NCBI GenBank assembly: GCA_019448385.1
Contig: JAGTXO010000004.1
Location: 248,001 to 312,000 of the forward strand
Source: Diacronema lutheri
Taxonomy: Eukaryota; Haptophyta; Pavlovophyceae; Pavlovales; Pavlovaceae
DNA length: 64,000 bases
Direction of reading: 5' to 3'
Below, in pieces: positions 31,669 to 43,198 of this stretch. Position 1 is the stretch's first letter, and each line of letters starts with the position of its first letter. The translations under genes and the position numbers were made by a program. Under the pieces are notes generated by a model. The model saw nothing but the letters and a program-made list of their open reading frames with translations. It made no database searches and was not told where the DNA came from.

Positions 31669-32812
31669 TCAGACGTCATCCGTAGGGTCGCGCTTGCCCT
31701 TGCCCTTTGCAAAGGGCAAGGGCTCGCGTGGGTGCTTAATGAGGGTGAAGTCGTCCTCTGCGCTCAACGAGTCTCGCTTGTGCGAGCCGAGCTCCTTGCT
31801 TTTCCGACGCGCCTTGACAAAGACAGGCACGAGCGCCAGCAGCGAAAGCGAGAGCAGCAGCAGCACGCGCCTGTAATCGTGCACAGCGCCCGAGAGGCTG
31901 TGTGCGTACCCCAGCGTCATCCCTGCACGGCCCGCGCGCGCGCGCGCGCGCGGCGCGCGTGACGCGGGCCGTGAGCGGCTCGCCGAGACGGAACAAGAAG
32001 TGATACGCGCCGCGCGACCGCGGGTGAGCACGCACCGGCCTGCACGTGTAAAAAGTTGATCGGCATGAGCCCGAAGAAGGTGGCGACGGAGAATTGGCGG
32101 AGAGAGATGCCCGCCACGGGAGAGGCGGCGTTGATGAACCAGTTGGGCAGGAGCGGCGACATGCGCAAGGAGAGGATGAAGTAGAAGACATTGTCCGCAT
32201 TTTCCCTCGCCTTCTGCTCTAGGAAGGCCACGCGCTGCGGGAACCGCGCGACGAGGATCCGGCGCATGAAGAGGTTGGACACGCAGTAGCACGCGATTGC
32301 GCCGGTCGTCGTCGCAAAGCAGACGAGGCACCAGCCGGAGAACGGGCCGAAGAGCGGGCCGGAGAGGAGGCTGAACATGACGGAGCCCGGGATGGCGAAG
32401 GACTGCATGAACACGTACGCGCACAGAAAGACGGTGAGGACGGCGCCGCTGTTGACCTCCTTGTACTTGAGCATCACGCCCTGCGCACCCGCGCGCGCGC
32501 CCGCGTGACGTCGCGCGCCGGGCAAAGCGCTGAGGCGCGGAACGCCATGGCGAGCCGCGCGCCCACCGACTAGTCGTCGCGCGGGCGCGGACTCGCCTGC
32601 ATCGCGTGAAACTCTGCTATGTCGCGAGGCCGGCGGATGTGCGCGCGGTCCTCGTCCGCCATGGGCGGAAGCGCGCTGATCGCGCTGTAGAGGATCAGCA
32701 GGCCGAGGCAAAAGAAGGCGGCCAGGTATGCCGCGTCGCGCCGCAGCTGCCGGTCTTCGCCCGCCGCTGCGTGGACGCCCAGCTTGTGGGCAAGGAGCGG
32801 AGAACTTGACAT
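31669..32812 (-). CDS. TMEM41/VTT-domain membrane protein
   Basis: There are three exons (32812-32597, 32480-32036 and 31922-31669), giving 304 residues. Exon 1 gives an N-terminal helix AYLAAFFCLGLLILYSAIS. Exon 2 has LCAYVFMQSFAIPGSVMFSL, LSGPLFGPFSGWCLVC and the VTT core RMSPLLPNWFINAASPVAGI; exon 3 completes KAG-like QAGMTLGYAH and a last helix. VTT/TMEM41 proteins are ER lipid scramblases that support autophagy. The exon 1-2 intron appears to use a GC donor (CAG|GCGAGT), because every GT alternative breaks the frame or hits a stop; intron 2 is GTGCGTGC...GTGCAG, phase 1. Confidence 0.9.
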
Positions 32813-32827
32813 GCCGTCCTTGACCCC
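32813..32827. promoter_or_regulatory. 15-bp gap between divergent start codons (TMEM41-like / SET)
   Basis: Only 15 bp lie between the two proposed ATGs. The 5' leaders must overlap the opposite gene, or the SET start must lie further in (a second in-frame ATG is at 32858). Confidence 0.4.
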
Positions 32828-33487
32828 ATGCAGGCACGATGGACGTCGGTAAGTATGGACGACGGGGAGAGCGCGTTCCTCCGTCAGCAGCGCGGGGCGC
32901 GCGCCACGCGCGCGGCGGCGGTGGGTGACGTGCTCGGAGTTTTTCAACCGCCGCGTGTCATTCCCGCCGTGGCGAGCACGCTGCGCGCGGGCAGCGCAAT
33001 GTGGTTTACCGAGCGCGAAGGGGGGGGCCTCGTCGGGTTCGACATCCGCGGCACGCTCCTGCACCGGCTGAATCACTCGTGCGAGCCCAACTGCAGTGTG
33101 CAGCACGCATCGGGCGGGCGCGTGGCCGTCGTTGCTCTCAACCCGATCACGCCGGGCGCCGAGCTCCTCATCGACTACCTCGCCGGAAGCGACTCGGCCT
33201 TCTCTCACCTCTGGTTCAAGTGCCGCTGCGCGCTGTGCGAGCGCAGGGCGCGGCAGGTGCGCGGCGCGGCCGTCGTGATGATGAGCACGCCGCCCTGCGT
33301 GCTCTTGTGCGCGCTCTGCCCGCGCCTCGCCGCTGCGCTCGTTGTCCTTGCGCTCACCGCCGCCTGGCTCGCGTGGCGGCCCGGCAGCCCGGCGCGCACG
33401 AGGCCCCCGTCCGCCCGCTCGCCAAACGCCGCCGCGCCGGCCGCGCGGCCGCCGTCGCCGCCGCGCGCGCCCGCTCACCCACCCTGA
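32828..33487 (+). CDS. SET-domain protein with C-terminal membrane helix
   Basis: The single frame encodes 219 residues. The C-terminal half of a SET domain is clear: GFDIRGTLLHRLNHSCEPNC, then VAVVALNPITPGAELLIDYL and a post-SET-like WFKCRCALCERR. The SAM-binding N-terminal half is short. A hydrophobic helix (LAAALVVLALTAAWLAW) and a Pro/Arg tail follow. The frame ends inside the region where the sialidase-like frame begins. A consensus donor (GTAAGT) lies at about 32850, shortly after the first ATG, so the true 5' structure may differ. The substrate is unknown. Confidence 0.6.
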   Translation: MQARWTSVSMDDGESAFLRQQRGARATRAAAVGDVLGVFQPPRVIPAVASTLRAGSAMWFTEREGGGLVGFDIRGTLLHRLNHSCEPNCSVQHASGGRVAVVALNPITPGAELLIDYLAGSDSAFSHLWFKCRCALCERRARQVRGAAVVMMSTPPCVLLCALCPRLAAALVVLALTAAWLAWRPGSPARTRPPSARSPNAAAPAARPPSPPRAPAHPP

Positions 33488-34577
33488 AGACGATGCGCGC
33501 AATGGCGACCGGCTGCGCGAGCGCGGCCTGATTGTGGGCAACCCGTGCCCAGTGTGGGATGCGATCGCGCAGGCGGTGGTGCTCCTCGCCACAGTGAGCT
33601 GCGCGGAGGACAATGCGGCCGCGATTCTCTCAAACGCGGCGCACGACACTCGTCGCGTGTGCGTGTCGCGCTCGCGCACGCGGCGCCGTTGGGGTGACTC
33701 GCGAAGCGAAGCGGCCGGGCTGGTCGTACGCGACGGGGCGGGCGGCGCGGTGCAGCTCGGCTCGGGCGAGCACGCGGGTCGCCTTGTCTTCCCGTGCAAC
33801 CACGCGCACACGACCGTGGATGGCTACGTGCGCCGCACCGCGCACGTTCTGCTTGCCGACACGCACGGCGAGCGGCTGCGGCTGCGCGTTGGTGGGTGCG
33901 CTGCGGCGCACTCGAACGAGGCGGCGGTTGCCGAGGCAAGTGCGCCCGGCATGCTGCTCCTCAATGCGCGCGACATGTCCGGCCGATGCGAGCGCTGGGC
34001 GGCCGAGAGTCCGGACGGCGGCGCGAGCTGGCGCGACGCCGAACGCGTGCGGGAGCTGATCGAGCCGCAAATGCACGGCTGCCACGTCGCACTCGTGCGC
34101 TGCGCCGGCGCCTCCGCGCGCCTCGCGTTCGCCAACCCGGCGTCCGTGCGGCGCGAGGGGCTGACGATTCGGTGGAGCGACGACGATGGCCGCACTTGGC
34201 CGCGCGTGCTCGTCATGCACGCGGGGCCATTCGCCTACTGCTCGCTCGCCGCGCTGCCGCCGGGCGGCGTCGGCTGCCCGGCCGGCGAAGGCCCTTTGGC
34301 GGTCTTGTTCGAGTGCGGCAACAATGGCGGCTCGCCGTACGCGCGCATCGACTTTGCCATCGCACACAGCGAGAGCCGGAGAGCGGCGGCGGGACCGCGC
34401 ACAACGGCGCCGTGCCCGGTCACAGCGGCGACCGCGCGTGCGCACCGGCCGTGCGCGTCGAGCAAAGCGGCGACGACGACGGCGGCGGTGCGGACGAGCT
34501 TCACGGCGCCTGGGGATGACTGCAGTCTGCAGTGCACACGCCGCCTACCGGCGACGTGCCCGGACTCTCCGAATTGA
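33484..34577 (+). CDS. Sialidase/BNR-repeat-like frame, N-terminus not found
   Basis: The frame matches the central and C-terminal blades of exo-sialidases: GLIVGNPCPVWDAIAQAVVL, AVQLGSGEHAGRLVFPCNHA, EAAVAEASAPGMLLLNARDM, two Asp-boxes (SPDGGASW and SDDDGRTW), ASARLAFANPASVRREGLTI and PLAVLFECGNNGGSPYARID. The first blade with the FRIP motif and catalytic Arg is missing, and there is no in-frame ATG before residue about 155. It must either be joined to an upstream exon (possibly the signal-anchor-like segment near 33278 in another frame) or be a truncated copy. I give the first plausible exon edge as the start. Confidence 0.55.
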
Positions 34578-34620
34578 ATTCCGATCGCGGGCCGAAACGT
34601 GCCACGCGAGACGCATTACG

Positions 34621-36119
34621 ATGTCGGCCAACGTCAAGACCGTCACGTCGCGGACGTGGAGCCCGGGGTCGTGGCGCGCGCTCGAGAGCCTGCAGATGGC
34701 CGAGTACGAGGACAAGGCGCTTGAGGCGTCTGTCTTTGCCAAGCTCTCCAAGCTCCCGCCGCTCGTGCAGCCCGCCGAGTGCGACGAGCTCAAGGCTCTG
34801 CTCGCCAAGGCGGCCGACGGCAAGGCGTTCATCGTGCAGGGCGGCGACTGCGCCGAGCGCTTCATGGACTGCGAGGCGGAGCGGCTTGAGGCGCAGCTCA
34901 AGGTGCTCGTGCAGATGGGCGCGATCGTCGGCCAGGCCACGGGCACGCCGCCCGTCGTCATCGCGCGCATCGCCGGCCAGTACGGCAAGCCGCGCTCCAA
35001 GCCGACGGAGACGGTCGACGGTTTCGGCGAGATCATGAGCTTCAAGGGGGACAACATCAACGGGTACGAACCGGCTGAGCGCAAGTGGGATCCCAAGCGC
35101 CTCCTCGACGGCTACTTCCACTCGGCCGCCACGCTCAACTATTTGCGCTCGCTGCGCATGTCGGCCGACCTCTCGTCCTTCAAGGACATCGACGTCGGCT
35201 TCACCGCGTCGAGCGCGGCGCACGCGCAGAACGTGCAAATTGCGGCGGGCGTGAAGAAGTCGGGTAAGACCGCCGAGCAGGCCGTCTTCTTCACCGCGCA
35301 CGAAGCGATGCAGCTCGACCTTGAGGAGGCGCTCACGCGGCCTGTCGGCGAGGCGCATTACAACCTCTCCGCGCACCTTGTGTGGATTGGCGACCGCACG
35401 CGCCAGCTGCTCGGCGGGCATGTCGAGTACTTCCGCGGGCTGGCCAACCCGATCGGCGTGAAGGTCGGCCCGAGCATGAAAGACGACGAGCTGGCCGACC
35501 TCGTCACCGTCCTCAACCCGCACAAGGAGGCGGGCAAGCTCGTCATCATCACGCGGTACGGCAGCGGCAAGATTGACGAGTTCCTCCCAAAGCACATCGC
35601 CGCCGTCAAGGTGCGCTGCGCGGCCGGCGCACGTGCTACGCCGCGCGCCGGGCCGGACGCGTGCGCGCGCCGACGCCCGTCGCGCGCCCTGCGCCCGCCG
35701 CCCGACGCCGCCCGACGCCGTCCGGTCGCCGCGCGGAGCTCCGCCAGGCGACGGGCATCCCCGTGGTGTGGCAGTGTGACGGCGTGCACGGCAACACGAT
35801 CACGGCGAATGGCGGGCTCAAGACGCGCGCGTTCGACGATGTGATGGCCGAGTGCACCAAGGCGCTCGCGATCCACCGTGCGGCGGGCAGCGTGCTCGCC
35901 GGCATTCATCTCGAGGTGACCGGGCAACAGACCGTTACGGAGTGCACGGGCGGGTGCGCGCTGGTCAGCGAGGACGATCTCAAGACCAACTACGAGACGT
36001 GGTGCGATCCGCGCCTCAACGCGAAGCAGGCGCTCGAGGCTGCCCTCACGATGGCGCGTGAGCTCGGGCCTGCATCAGCCGGAATTGAAAGTAAGGGGTC
36101 CAAGCGTGCCAAGCGCTGA
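34621..36119 (+). CDS. Class II (plant-type) DAHP synthase
   Basis: This is the first enzyme of the shikimate pathway; it joins phosphoenolpyruvate and erythrose 4-phosphate. There are two exons (34621-35610 and 35748-36119), giving 453 residues. Diagnostic motifs: TWSPGSWRALESLQMAEYED, AFIVQGGDCAERFMDCEAE, IARIAGQYGKPRSKPTE, NGYEPAERKWDPKRLLDGYF, HEAMQLDLEEALTR, HLVWIGDRTRQL, GVKVGPSMKDDEL, VWQCDGVHGNTITANGGLKT (the usual family form is SDPMHGNT), and HLEVTGQQTVTECTGG. No long transit peptide precedes the domain. The intron is GTGCGCTGCG...CGCCAG, phase 0. Class II enzymes are found in plants, algae and many bacteria. Confidence 0.95.
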
Positions 36120-36614
36120 GCTTCCCACCGCTCTCCGCGCGGGGCGCAACATGCATGCCCTTTTCCCGCCCATCCGCAAATGCGCCGCGCTCTGCCGCAG
36201 CGCGCACAGCCGCCTCGCGCGGCCGCGCGTCGCTGCATCGCCGACACGCTGGCGCTCGTGCCCTTTCGGCTGCCCGCCCGCCGCGTGCCGGCAGACTGAA
36301 CGTTGGTCCGTTTGCGCTGCTCGCCAGTTGCCACTCCGAGGCGCGCGACGTGCCGTGCCGGCGCGGCGATCCACCGGACAGGCGCAGCAAGCCTCCGGAC
36401 AGCTGGGGGAAAAGTCTACGCTGTCAAAAGTGAGACAGCGGTTCTGATCTGCGTTGAAGACTTGGAAAGTCCTTGGCCAGGCTGCATGCCCGCCGGAAGG
36501 GACGCGGGGAGTTTTGGCGCTCGTGGCTTTCACATGCTCTCTCGCGCCGAGCGCGCCGATGACCGCGCGCAGCGCGAGCCGCGCGCAGCAAAGGCGCCGT
36601 GGACGCGGACGGGC
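36120..36614. other. Convergent intergenic region
   Basis: These 495 bases lie between the 3' ends of the DAHP synthase and exportin-T genes. I see no family-like frame, RNA gene or repeat. Base composition is slightly less GC-rich than coding DNA. Confidence 0.5.
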
Positions 36615-39600
36615 TCATCGCTGGCTCGCGCGGTAACTCTCGACGAATGACCTGAGGAAGTCACGGAAGACGAGGGGCCGCTGGCCGGGGCTGCCCGACG
36701 CGGCGTGCTGCACAAAGGTGGCGGCGAGCTCGGGCGAGCAGCCGAGCGCGGGCAGCGCCGATTCGAGAAGGAAGGAGGCGTATCGCACGTCGAGCGCGGC
36801 GTGGAGCGCCTGCTGCGCGGCGGCAATCGCCTCGAGGAGCTGCAGCGACGCGGCGTCCTTCAAGTTGAGGTACGGGTGGACAAGGCTCTTCAGCAGCGCG
36901 GGGCCGATGCGCGAGAGCGCGTACGTGTCAAAGCCCGGCACTGGGCCGGCGGGCGCGCCCGTGGCTGGCGGGAGCAGCCAGCTCTCCGTCAGCTTGTGCA
37001 GCACCGACACGCACTGCCGTTGCATCTGCGCGTCGGGCGCCTCGACCGCGCACTGCGATGGCGGAAGGAAGGGGGGGGGGGGGGGGGGGGGCGATGAGCG
37101 CGCACGACAAAGCATGAGGAAGGGTAAGGAAGGGGGGGGGGGGGGGGGGGGGGGGCGAGGGCACGTACCTCGATGAGAACCGACAAGCACTGGTCAAGCG
37201 ACGCGTCGTTTGGCGGCGTGAGGAGCACGGCACCCAGTCCGTTGTGCACGAGGCCATGCACGAAGGACAGGTAGAAGCGCAAGATGAGGGCACGCTCGCG
37301 CTCCGTCTCCGACACGGGCTGGTCGGGGGGCGTCGCCCTGGGCAGCGTGTCGCCGCCCATTGCCTCGAAAAGGCAGCGCGTGATCTGCGCGCGCGTGACC
37401 GCGCGTGCGGCGGGGCGGGGGGGGCGGGGGGGGGGGCGGAGCGCGCACGCATGCGCGCGGGCTTGGCGTGAAAAGCGCGCGCGCCGAGCGCCGCGCCGTT
37501 CGGCCCGCGCGGCGCGGCGCGGCGCGGCGCGGCGCGGCGCGGCGCGACACCGTCGGCGTGAGGGCGGTGAGGAGCGGGGCGCACGCGTCCTTGAACTTTG
37601 CGACGACTTGGTTGATCAGCGTCACGACCTCATGCATCTCTGCGGGCTGAGCGCCGTGCAGCAGCTGCGGGGTGGCGCTCTGCAAGTAGGGCAACACGCC
37701 TTCGCCGAGGCATTCGACCATCCGGTGAAGGAGCATCAGGACGCGCGAGCGCAGCTCGGCCGAGCGCGGGAAAACGCCCGCCGTCTGCAGCGCGGCCTCG
37801 AGCGTTGAGGCGAAGACCGGCCGCATCCCGGCGGCCGACGCGTGTGTGAACCCCTTGGAGAGCGTGCCGAGGGCCGAGACGATGTGCGCGGCCGCCGCCG
37901 CGCCGCTCGCCTCTGCGTCCGCGTCCGCGTCAGCCGCTGCCGAGCGCGCGCACGCGCTGCCGCCCGCGCCGTCGCCGCCCGCGGCCGCCGTGGCCGCCGC
38001 CATGCCCACCTGCTGCTGCTGCCCCATCTGCACGCGCCTGGCGAGGAGAAGCTGCTGCGCGGCCTGGAGCCGCGCAAGGCGGTCGGACAGAGGCGCGAGA
38101 AGGAGGAGAAGCAGCCGAGCCGAGTGGTCTGCAGGCGCCAGCCCTTCGCCGAGGAGCGCACCTGCCGTCTCAAAGAGGTGTAACTGCTCGGACTCGAGGA
38201 CAGCAAGCCCCACCGCCGCACCGCCGCCGCCCGCCTGCGCGCCCACACCGCCACCGCCACCGCCGCCGCCACCGCCACCGCCGCCGCCTTTAGAAATGCG
38301 GTGCGCGCCTTCCGCGCCCGCGTCTGCGTCCAGGTCCGCGTCGGCCGACGAGTCGGCGACGAGCTGCGCGCGCGCGCGCGCGCGCCCCTGCGGGTGCGAC
38401 GCGTGCTCGCTGGGCTGGCGCGCGCTCAGCTGCGGCTGCGCGCCGGGCAGGGTCGAGTCGTCGGACAGCGGCTCCGCCCTCAGCAAGGGCTCGATCGCGA
38501 CGAGGATCTTCTCGCACATCGATTCAAGCGCGGCGCGCGCGCTGGGCCCGCCGCCGCCACCGCCGCTACCACCGCCGCCTTCTCCGCCGCCGCCGCTGCC
38601 CCGGCGGGCGCCGCCGCCGCCCGCCGCGCCGCCGGCCGCGCCAACAGCGGCGGCGTTGCCGGCACGTGCACCGCTCGCCGCCTGCGGCTGCGCGCTGAGC
38701 ACTTTGACGAGCCTGAGCAGGAGGTAGCAGACGCGGCCGCGCACTTCGCTGTCCGCCGAGTGAAGGCCACGCGCGTCGCACATCGGCTCGAGCGCGGACG
38801 GGATGAAGGTCGGGTTGAGCGCGAAGAAGCGCGCGTAGCGCACGAGGAGCTCAAAGAAGACGAGCTGCACCGCGCGGTGTGGGTACGATGACAGGTTGGA
38901 CGAGCAGACGATAACGAGAAGCTGCGCGAATTGCGAGCCGACGCGCTGCTCGCGTTCTGCCGCGCTGCCTCCGCACCCACCGCCACCGCCGCCGCCGCCC
39001 ATCTCGCCGCCGCCACCGCCGCCACCACCACCGCCCGCGTTCGCACCCAACCTTCCGCCGCCACCCCCACCACCCACACCGCCACCGCCGCCGCCTCCGC
39101 CGCCCGCGCTCGCCAAGAGCTGCGCGCCGGGCGCGCCGTCCATTTTAAAAGCGGCGTCGGGAAGGCCCTCACCAAGCTGATAGAGCAAGAAGAGGGCCAC
39201 CTCGGCGTGCGAGAAGTGCACGTCGGCGTGCGGTCGCTGCGCGGTGCGCGTGAGCAGCTCCGTCGTGAACGCGAGTGCGCCCTCGCGATCCACGCGTGCC
39301 GCCGCCTTGAAGAGCGTCGCGAGGTCCTTGCGGTACGCGTGGAACTCTTCCTCCGCCTCGTCCGGCTCGTCAAAGGCGTACTCGTCGCGGTAGCAGAGGC
39401 GGCGCGTCAGTGCGAGCAGCATCCGCTGCAGCGCGGGCTTGTGCGGCGCGAGCTGCCCGTCCGCGAGGTTGGCGCGCTTCAGCTTGAGCAAGTAGGCGTG
39501 GAGGAAGGGCGCGGCCGTGTGCGACGTCTGTGCCTCGTCAGCCTCAAGTGCGAGGAGCACGAGTGGAAGGAGCGCGTGCAGCCGCTCGCACGCCTGCGCG

Positions 39601-40968
39601 CCCGCCGCGTCGCCCTGTGGCAGCTTGTCCCACACCTCGAGCAGCGCGACGGCGAGTGCGCACGCGAGCGTCGCGAGCGGCTGCGAGATGCTGCCCGGTT
39701 CGGCGGACGCGCCCAATGCCTGGCCGTCGCCATCGTCGCCGACGCTCATCAGTTCCACGCCGCGGCCCGAGCCCATGTGCGACAGGCGCACGCCGTTTGC
39801 GCCGCCATCGCCGCCATTCCCACCGCCGCCGCCACCGCCGCCGGGCGCGCGCGCCTGCTGAGCGTGCGCGAGCGCATGGAGCGTCGGCTCAAGATTTAAT
39901 TGCACCACGTGGCTCAGCTTGGCGCGCGGCTCCATGCCCTTGACGACGAGCTCGGTGAGCACGCCGCACGCGCCCTCGTGCAGGCCGGCGTGCGCGGCGA
40001 ACGACGTGAGCAGCGGCAAGAACGAGTCGTTCGCCACGAGCGCAATGTCCACCCACGGCACGTAAAGCGCGAGCACGTACAGCGCATGCCGGCAGTGCTG
40101 CGCGTGCTCGCCCGTGCGCGCGGTGCGCGCCATGATAGCGAAGAGCGCCTCGATGATCGAGCCGATTGCCTGCACGCGCAGCCCGTCCTTGACGCGGTTC
40201 GCCGCAGCGAGCCGCTCGGGCGAGCGCGACGCCGCTTCGGGTGAGAGAAGCTCGTCGTGAAGGGCTGAGAGCACGCGCAGGAAGAGGTCGACCGCGCCCT
40301 CGCCCTGCGACAGGAAGGCGAGCAGCCGCGGGAAGAAGGCGGCCCAGCGCTCCGGGTAGTCCACCTCGACGATCAGCACCAGCAGCTGCGCGAGCTTGTT
40401 CTGCGCGCTCACGCGCGGCGCGCGGCGCGCGGCGTGTGGCGTGTGCCGTACCGGCACAGCGCGATACGAAGGCGTTCAGCATGCGCGCGCCCGGGCAGGA
40501 TGGCGCGCGGGCGCGAGCACGGCGCGTGCCACGCTTCGCGTGTACAGGCTCGCCCGCGACGCCCGCGCACGTGCGCAAAACACGCCGCAACGATGCGTGC
40601 GCCGGCGAGCGCGGCGCGGCGCGCTCGCGCCCGCGCGACCCCCGCCGCACCTTGATGAACGGCTGCTCGTCGGCGGGTGTGCGCTCGAGCCAGGCGAAGA
40701 GCGTGTGCTGGAGCTGCGCTGCATCCTCGGGCCCAAATGCCGCGTACCGCTTGGCGAGCACCAGCTCGCACAGCGCCTGCAGGCTCCAGAACTTGACCTC
40801 CGCGTGCGCCGTCTGCACGAGGCCCTCAAGGCAAAAGCGCCAGCCGTCGGGCGCGGCCTTGAGCTGCTCGAGCGAGGCGAGCGCGGCGCTGCGGTAGTTG
40901 GCGTCCGCACCCTGATTGAAGGAGAGCAGCACCGCCTGCTCGAACTGCTCCCTCGTCGCGCCGTCCAT
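36615..40968 (-). CDS. XPOT: Exportin-T (tRNA exportin)
   Basis: A karyopherin-beta that carries tRNA out of the nucleus with Ran-GTP. There are four exons (40968-40651, 40400-37551, 37384-37169 and 37052-36615), giving 1,273 residues against about 960 in animals. Matching segments: MDGATREQFEQAVLLSFNQG with DGWRFCLEGLVQ, NKLAQLLVLIVEVDYPERWA, AAFFPRLLAFLSQGEGAVDL, YVPWVDIALVANDSFLPLL, LTRRLCYRDEYAFDEPDEAE, RYARFFALNPTFIP and INQVVAKFKDACAPLLTAL. The extra length is mostly Gly-rich insertions in inter-helix loops (two GGGG blocks near 39000-39130, others near 38250 and 38600). All phases are 0. Intron 3 holds two G/C homopolymers. Confidence 0.92.
37071..37155. repeat. Twin poly-G runs (21 and 24 bases) in exportin-T intron 3
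   Basis: Runs at 37071-37091 and 37132-37155 are each preceded by AAGGAAG, suggesting duplication. They read as C in the transcript. Confidence 0.9.
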
Positions 40969-41075
40969 TGTGTGCCGTCGAGTTCCGTCAGCGGCGTGTG
41001 GGCTCCGGCATCGTGACGAGGACAGGATAGAGGCGGGCTGGGCTCAAAGACGGACTCCGAGAGCCTTGGCCGTTG

Positions 41076-43166
41076 ATGTCGGACGACACCACGGAGTCCG
41101 CGCGAGAGCACGCTGACGCGCTCGTGCGCGAGCATTTGGCGCGGCGCGGCCTGCGGCAGACGCTCGCGGCGATGGACAGTGAGGCGCCGCGCACCCAGCA
41201 TGCGATCAGCTCGCGCGTCGCCGTCGCAAAGGGCCTCAAGATGGACCGGCTCGTCAGACGCAACAAGGAGCGTGACGCGCCGCTCGCATCGCTGCTCGAG
41301 ATGCTCTGCGAGGCGCTCGAGCTCAATGAGCGGCCGATCCGGATTGAGGGCGGTGCGAGCAATGGCGCGCCGACCGCCGTTGCGGCACATGCGCTCGGCG
41401 CCGCCGCTGCCGCCCAGCCGGCCGCGCCGGCCCTGCGCACGGGCGCGGGCGCGCGCAGCGGCGCGGACGCGGGCCGCGCGCGCGCGCTCGAGCGCGATGG
41501 TGCCAACAGGGAGGCGGTAGCCAGGCCCGAGATGCTGGTCATGCGCGATGCCGGCAGCGCCGCCGCACCGTCCGCGCGCTTCGCGGCCGGCGGGCTTGGC
41601 CGTGCCGACGGCGACCTCAGCGACCGCGGCCGGCAACCGCTCGACCAGGCGGGTGCGATGCTGCTCGACGAGGACGTGGGCGACGTGCACGACGCGTACG
41701 ACGCGTACGGCGACGTGGACGCGCGCTACACACGCGTGAGCGCGCCACGGCCGAGTGCGCTCCCTGCGCAACCCCGCGCCTCGCTCCCGCCGGGCGTGCG
41801 CGCGCGCGAGCTGGGCGATGGCGTCGCAGCTGAGCTGAGCTTGCTTTTCCACGGCAGGCCGCATGCCGAATGGATGGCGTCGTGGGCCAGGCAAGGCTTC
41901 GGCTTCAGCGACGTGGACGCGCTGCCCTTCGCGCTCCGCCAGCGCCGTGGCGGCACCTGCGGCGTGATCGCCGCCATTCAAGCGCTGCTGCTACGTGAGC
42001 TGCTCGCCGCCTCACCACCGATCGATCCGTTGCGCGTCGGTCGCGAAGAGCGGCAGGCGGCGCTCGCGCGCGCGCTCGCCGGCTCGCTCTGGGCGATCGC
42101 CGAGGCCGCCGCCGCCGAGCGGCGCGGCGCGCACGCCGAGCCCGGCCGCAGCGGAAACGCGGGCGGGGGCGCGGACTGCGCGCTCGCCTCCCTCGTCACA
42201 TTCCCCGCCAGGATGGCGCTGCCTCCGCCGCGCGAGCTGGGGCGCGCGGCGAGCGTGATCGACGCGTCGTCGCGCGAGCAGCTCGAGCAGTGCGTTGCGG
42301 CCATGCTGCCCGAGCTGCAGCGAACGGACGGTGCGGCCGTGATCGCGTTCGTCTACTCGGCCGTGCTCTCGGCCGGCGGGCCCGCCGCCGTGCGCGCGCA
42401 GATCGACTCAACGGGGATCGGCTCGTCGACGCTGATCGGCGCGCACGGATACTGCACGCAGGAGCTCGTCAACCTCGTCGCAACGGGCGTCGCGCTCTCG
42501 AACGTCTTCGATGGCGACAAGGCGCGCGCCGCGACCGGGTTGCGCGACCGGGTTGCGCGACCGGATGGCGCGACCGCAGCGCGCGTGCGCCGGCGATCCC
42601 GTCGGCCTCGCGGCCCCGCGCGCTGTGTTTGACGCGTCCATGCACACGCCTGCGCGTGCACCGCGCAGGAGCTCGACGGGATGGTAATGCGCGGCCTGAG
42701 CAGACGAGCTCCAGTTGGGCTTCTTTCGCTTTTTGAGCGCTACGGGCACGTGGCCGTCGGTTCGAACCTCAAGGCGCCAATGTATCCGGTGTGGCTCGCC
42801 TTCATGGAATCCCACTACACCGTCGTTTTCGCCAAACGCCACCCCGACGCGCAAGCACCGTTTGACCTGTGGTACTATGACATGCTCGCAAATCAGGTGA
42901 GCAACGGAGGGGGGGGTGGGAAGGGGGGGGGGGGGGGGGGGGGGGGGGGGGGCGCTCGCCAGCGCCCGTGCTCGCAGCGCAGCTCGACTCATCCGCACCG
43001 CCCTCCGTGCGCACGCCAGGACTACGAGATCCGCGTGACGCTCGACCCGACGCGCGAGGCGGCTGCGCGCGCAAAGGGCGACCTCGTCCCCCCCCTCGAG
43101 GACACGCTGCACACGAAATGGCCAGGCGTGCACATCAGCTGGAACGGCGTTGACCCGTTGCTGTAG
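41076..43166 (+). CDS. MINDY4: MINDY-4-type (FAM188) deubiquitinase
   Basis: There are three exons (41076-42521, 42669-42896 and 43020-43166), giving 606 residues. The N-terminus (ADALVREHLARRGLRQTLAA) resembles a LisH helix pair. The catalytic domain has RQRRGGTCGVIAAIQALLLR (nucleophile Cys in TCGV), IGAHGYCTQELVNLVATGVA with ALSNVFDGDK, VGLLSLFERYGHVAVGSNLK, the catalytic His region WLAFMESHYTVVF, FDLWYYDMLANQ and the terminal KWPGVHISWNGVDPLL. MINDY enzymes trim Lys48-linked ubiquitin chains. Intron 1 seems to use a GC donor (AAG|GCGCGCGCC), which preserves the family alignment (GDK-ELDG). Intron 2 starts GTGAGCAACG and contains a 30-base G-run. Confidence 0.9.
42923..42952. repeat. 30-base poly-G in MINDY-4 intron 2
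   Basis: Thirty uninterrupted G on the coding strand, inside the intron. Confidence 0.9.
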
Positions 43167-43198
43167 CTCGTTGAGAGACTCCTGAACTCCAACCAACG

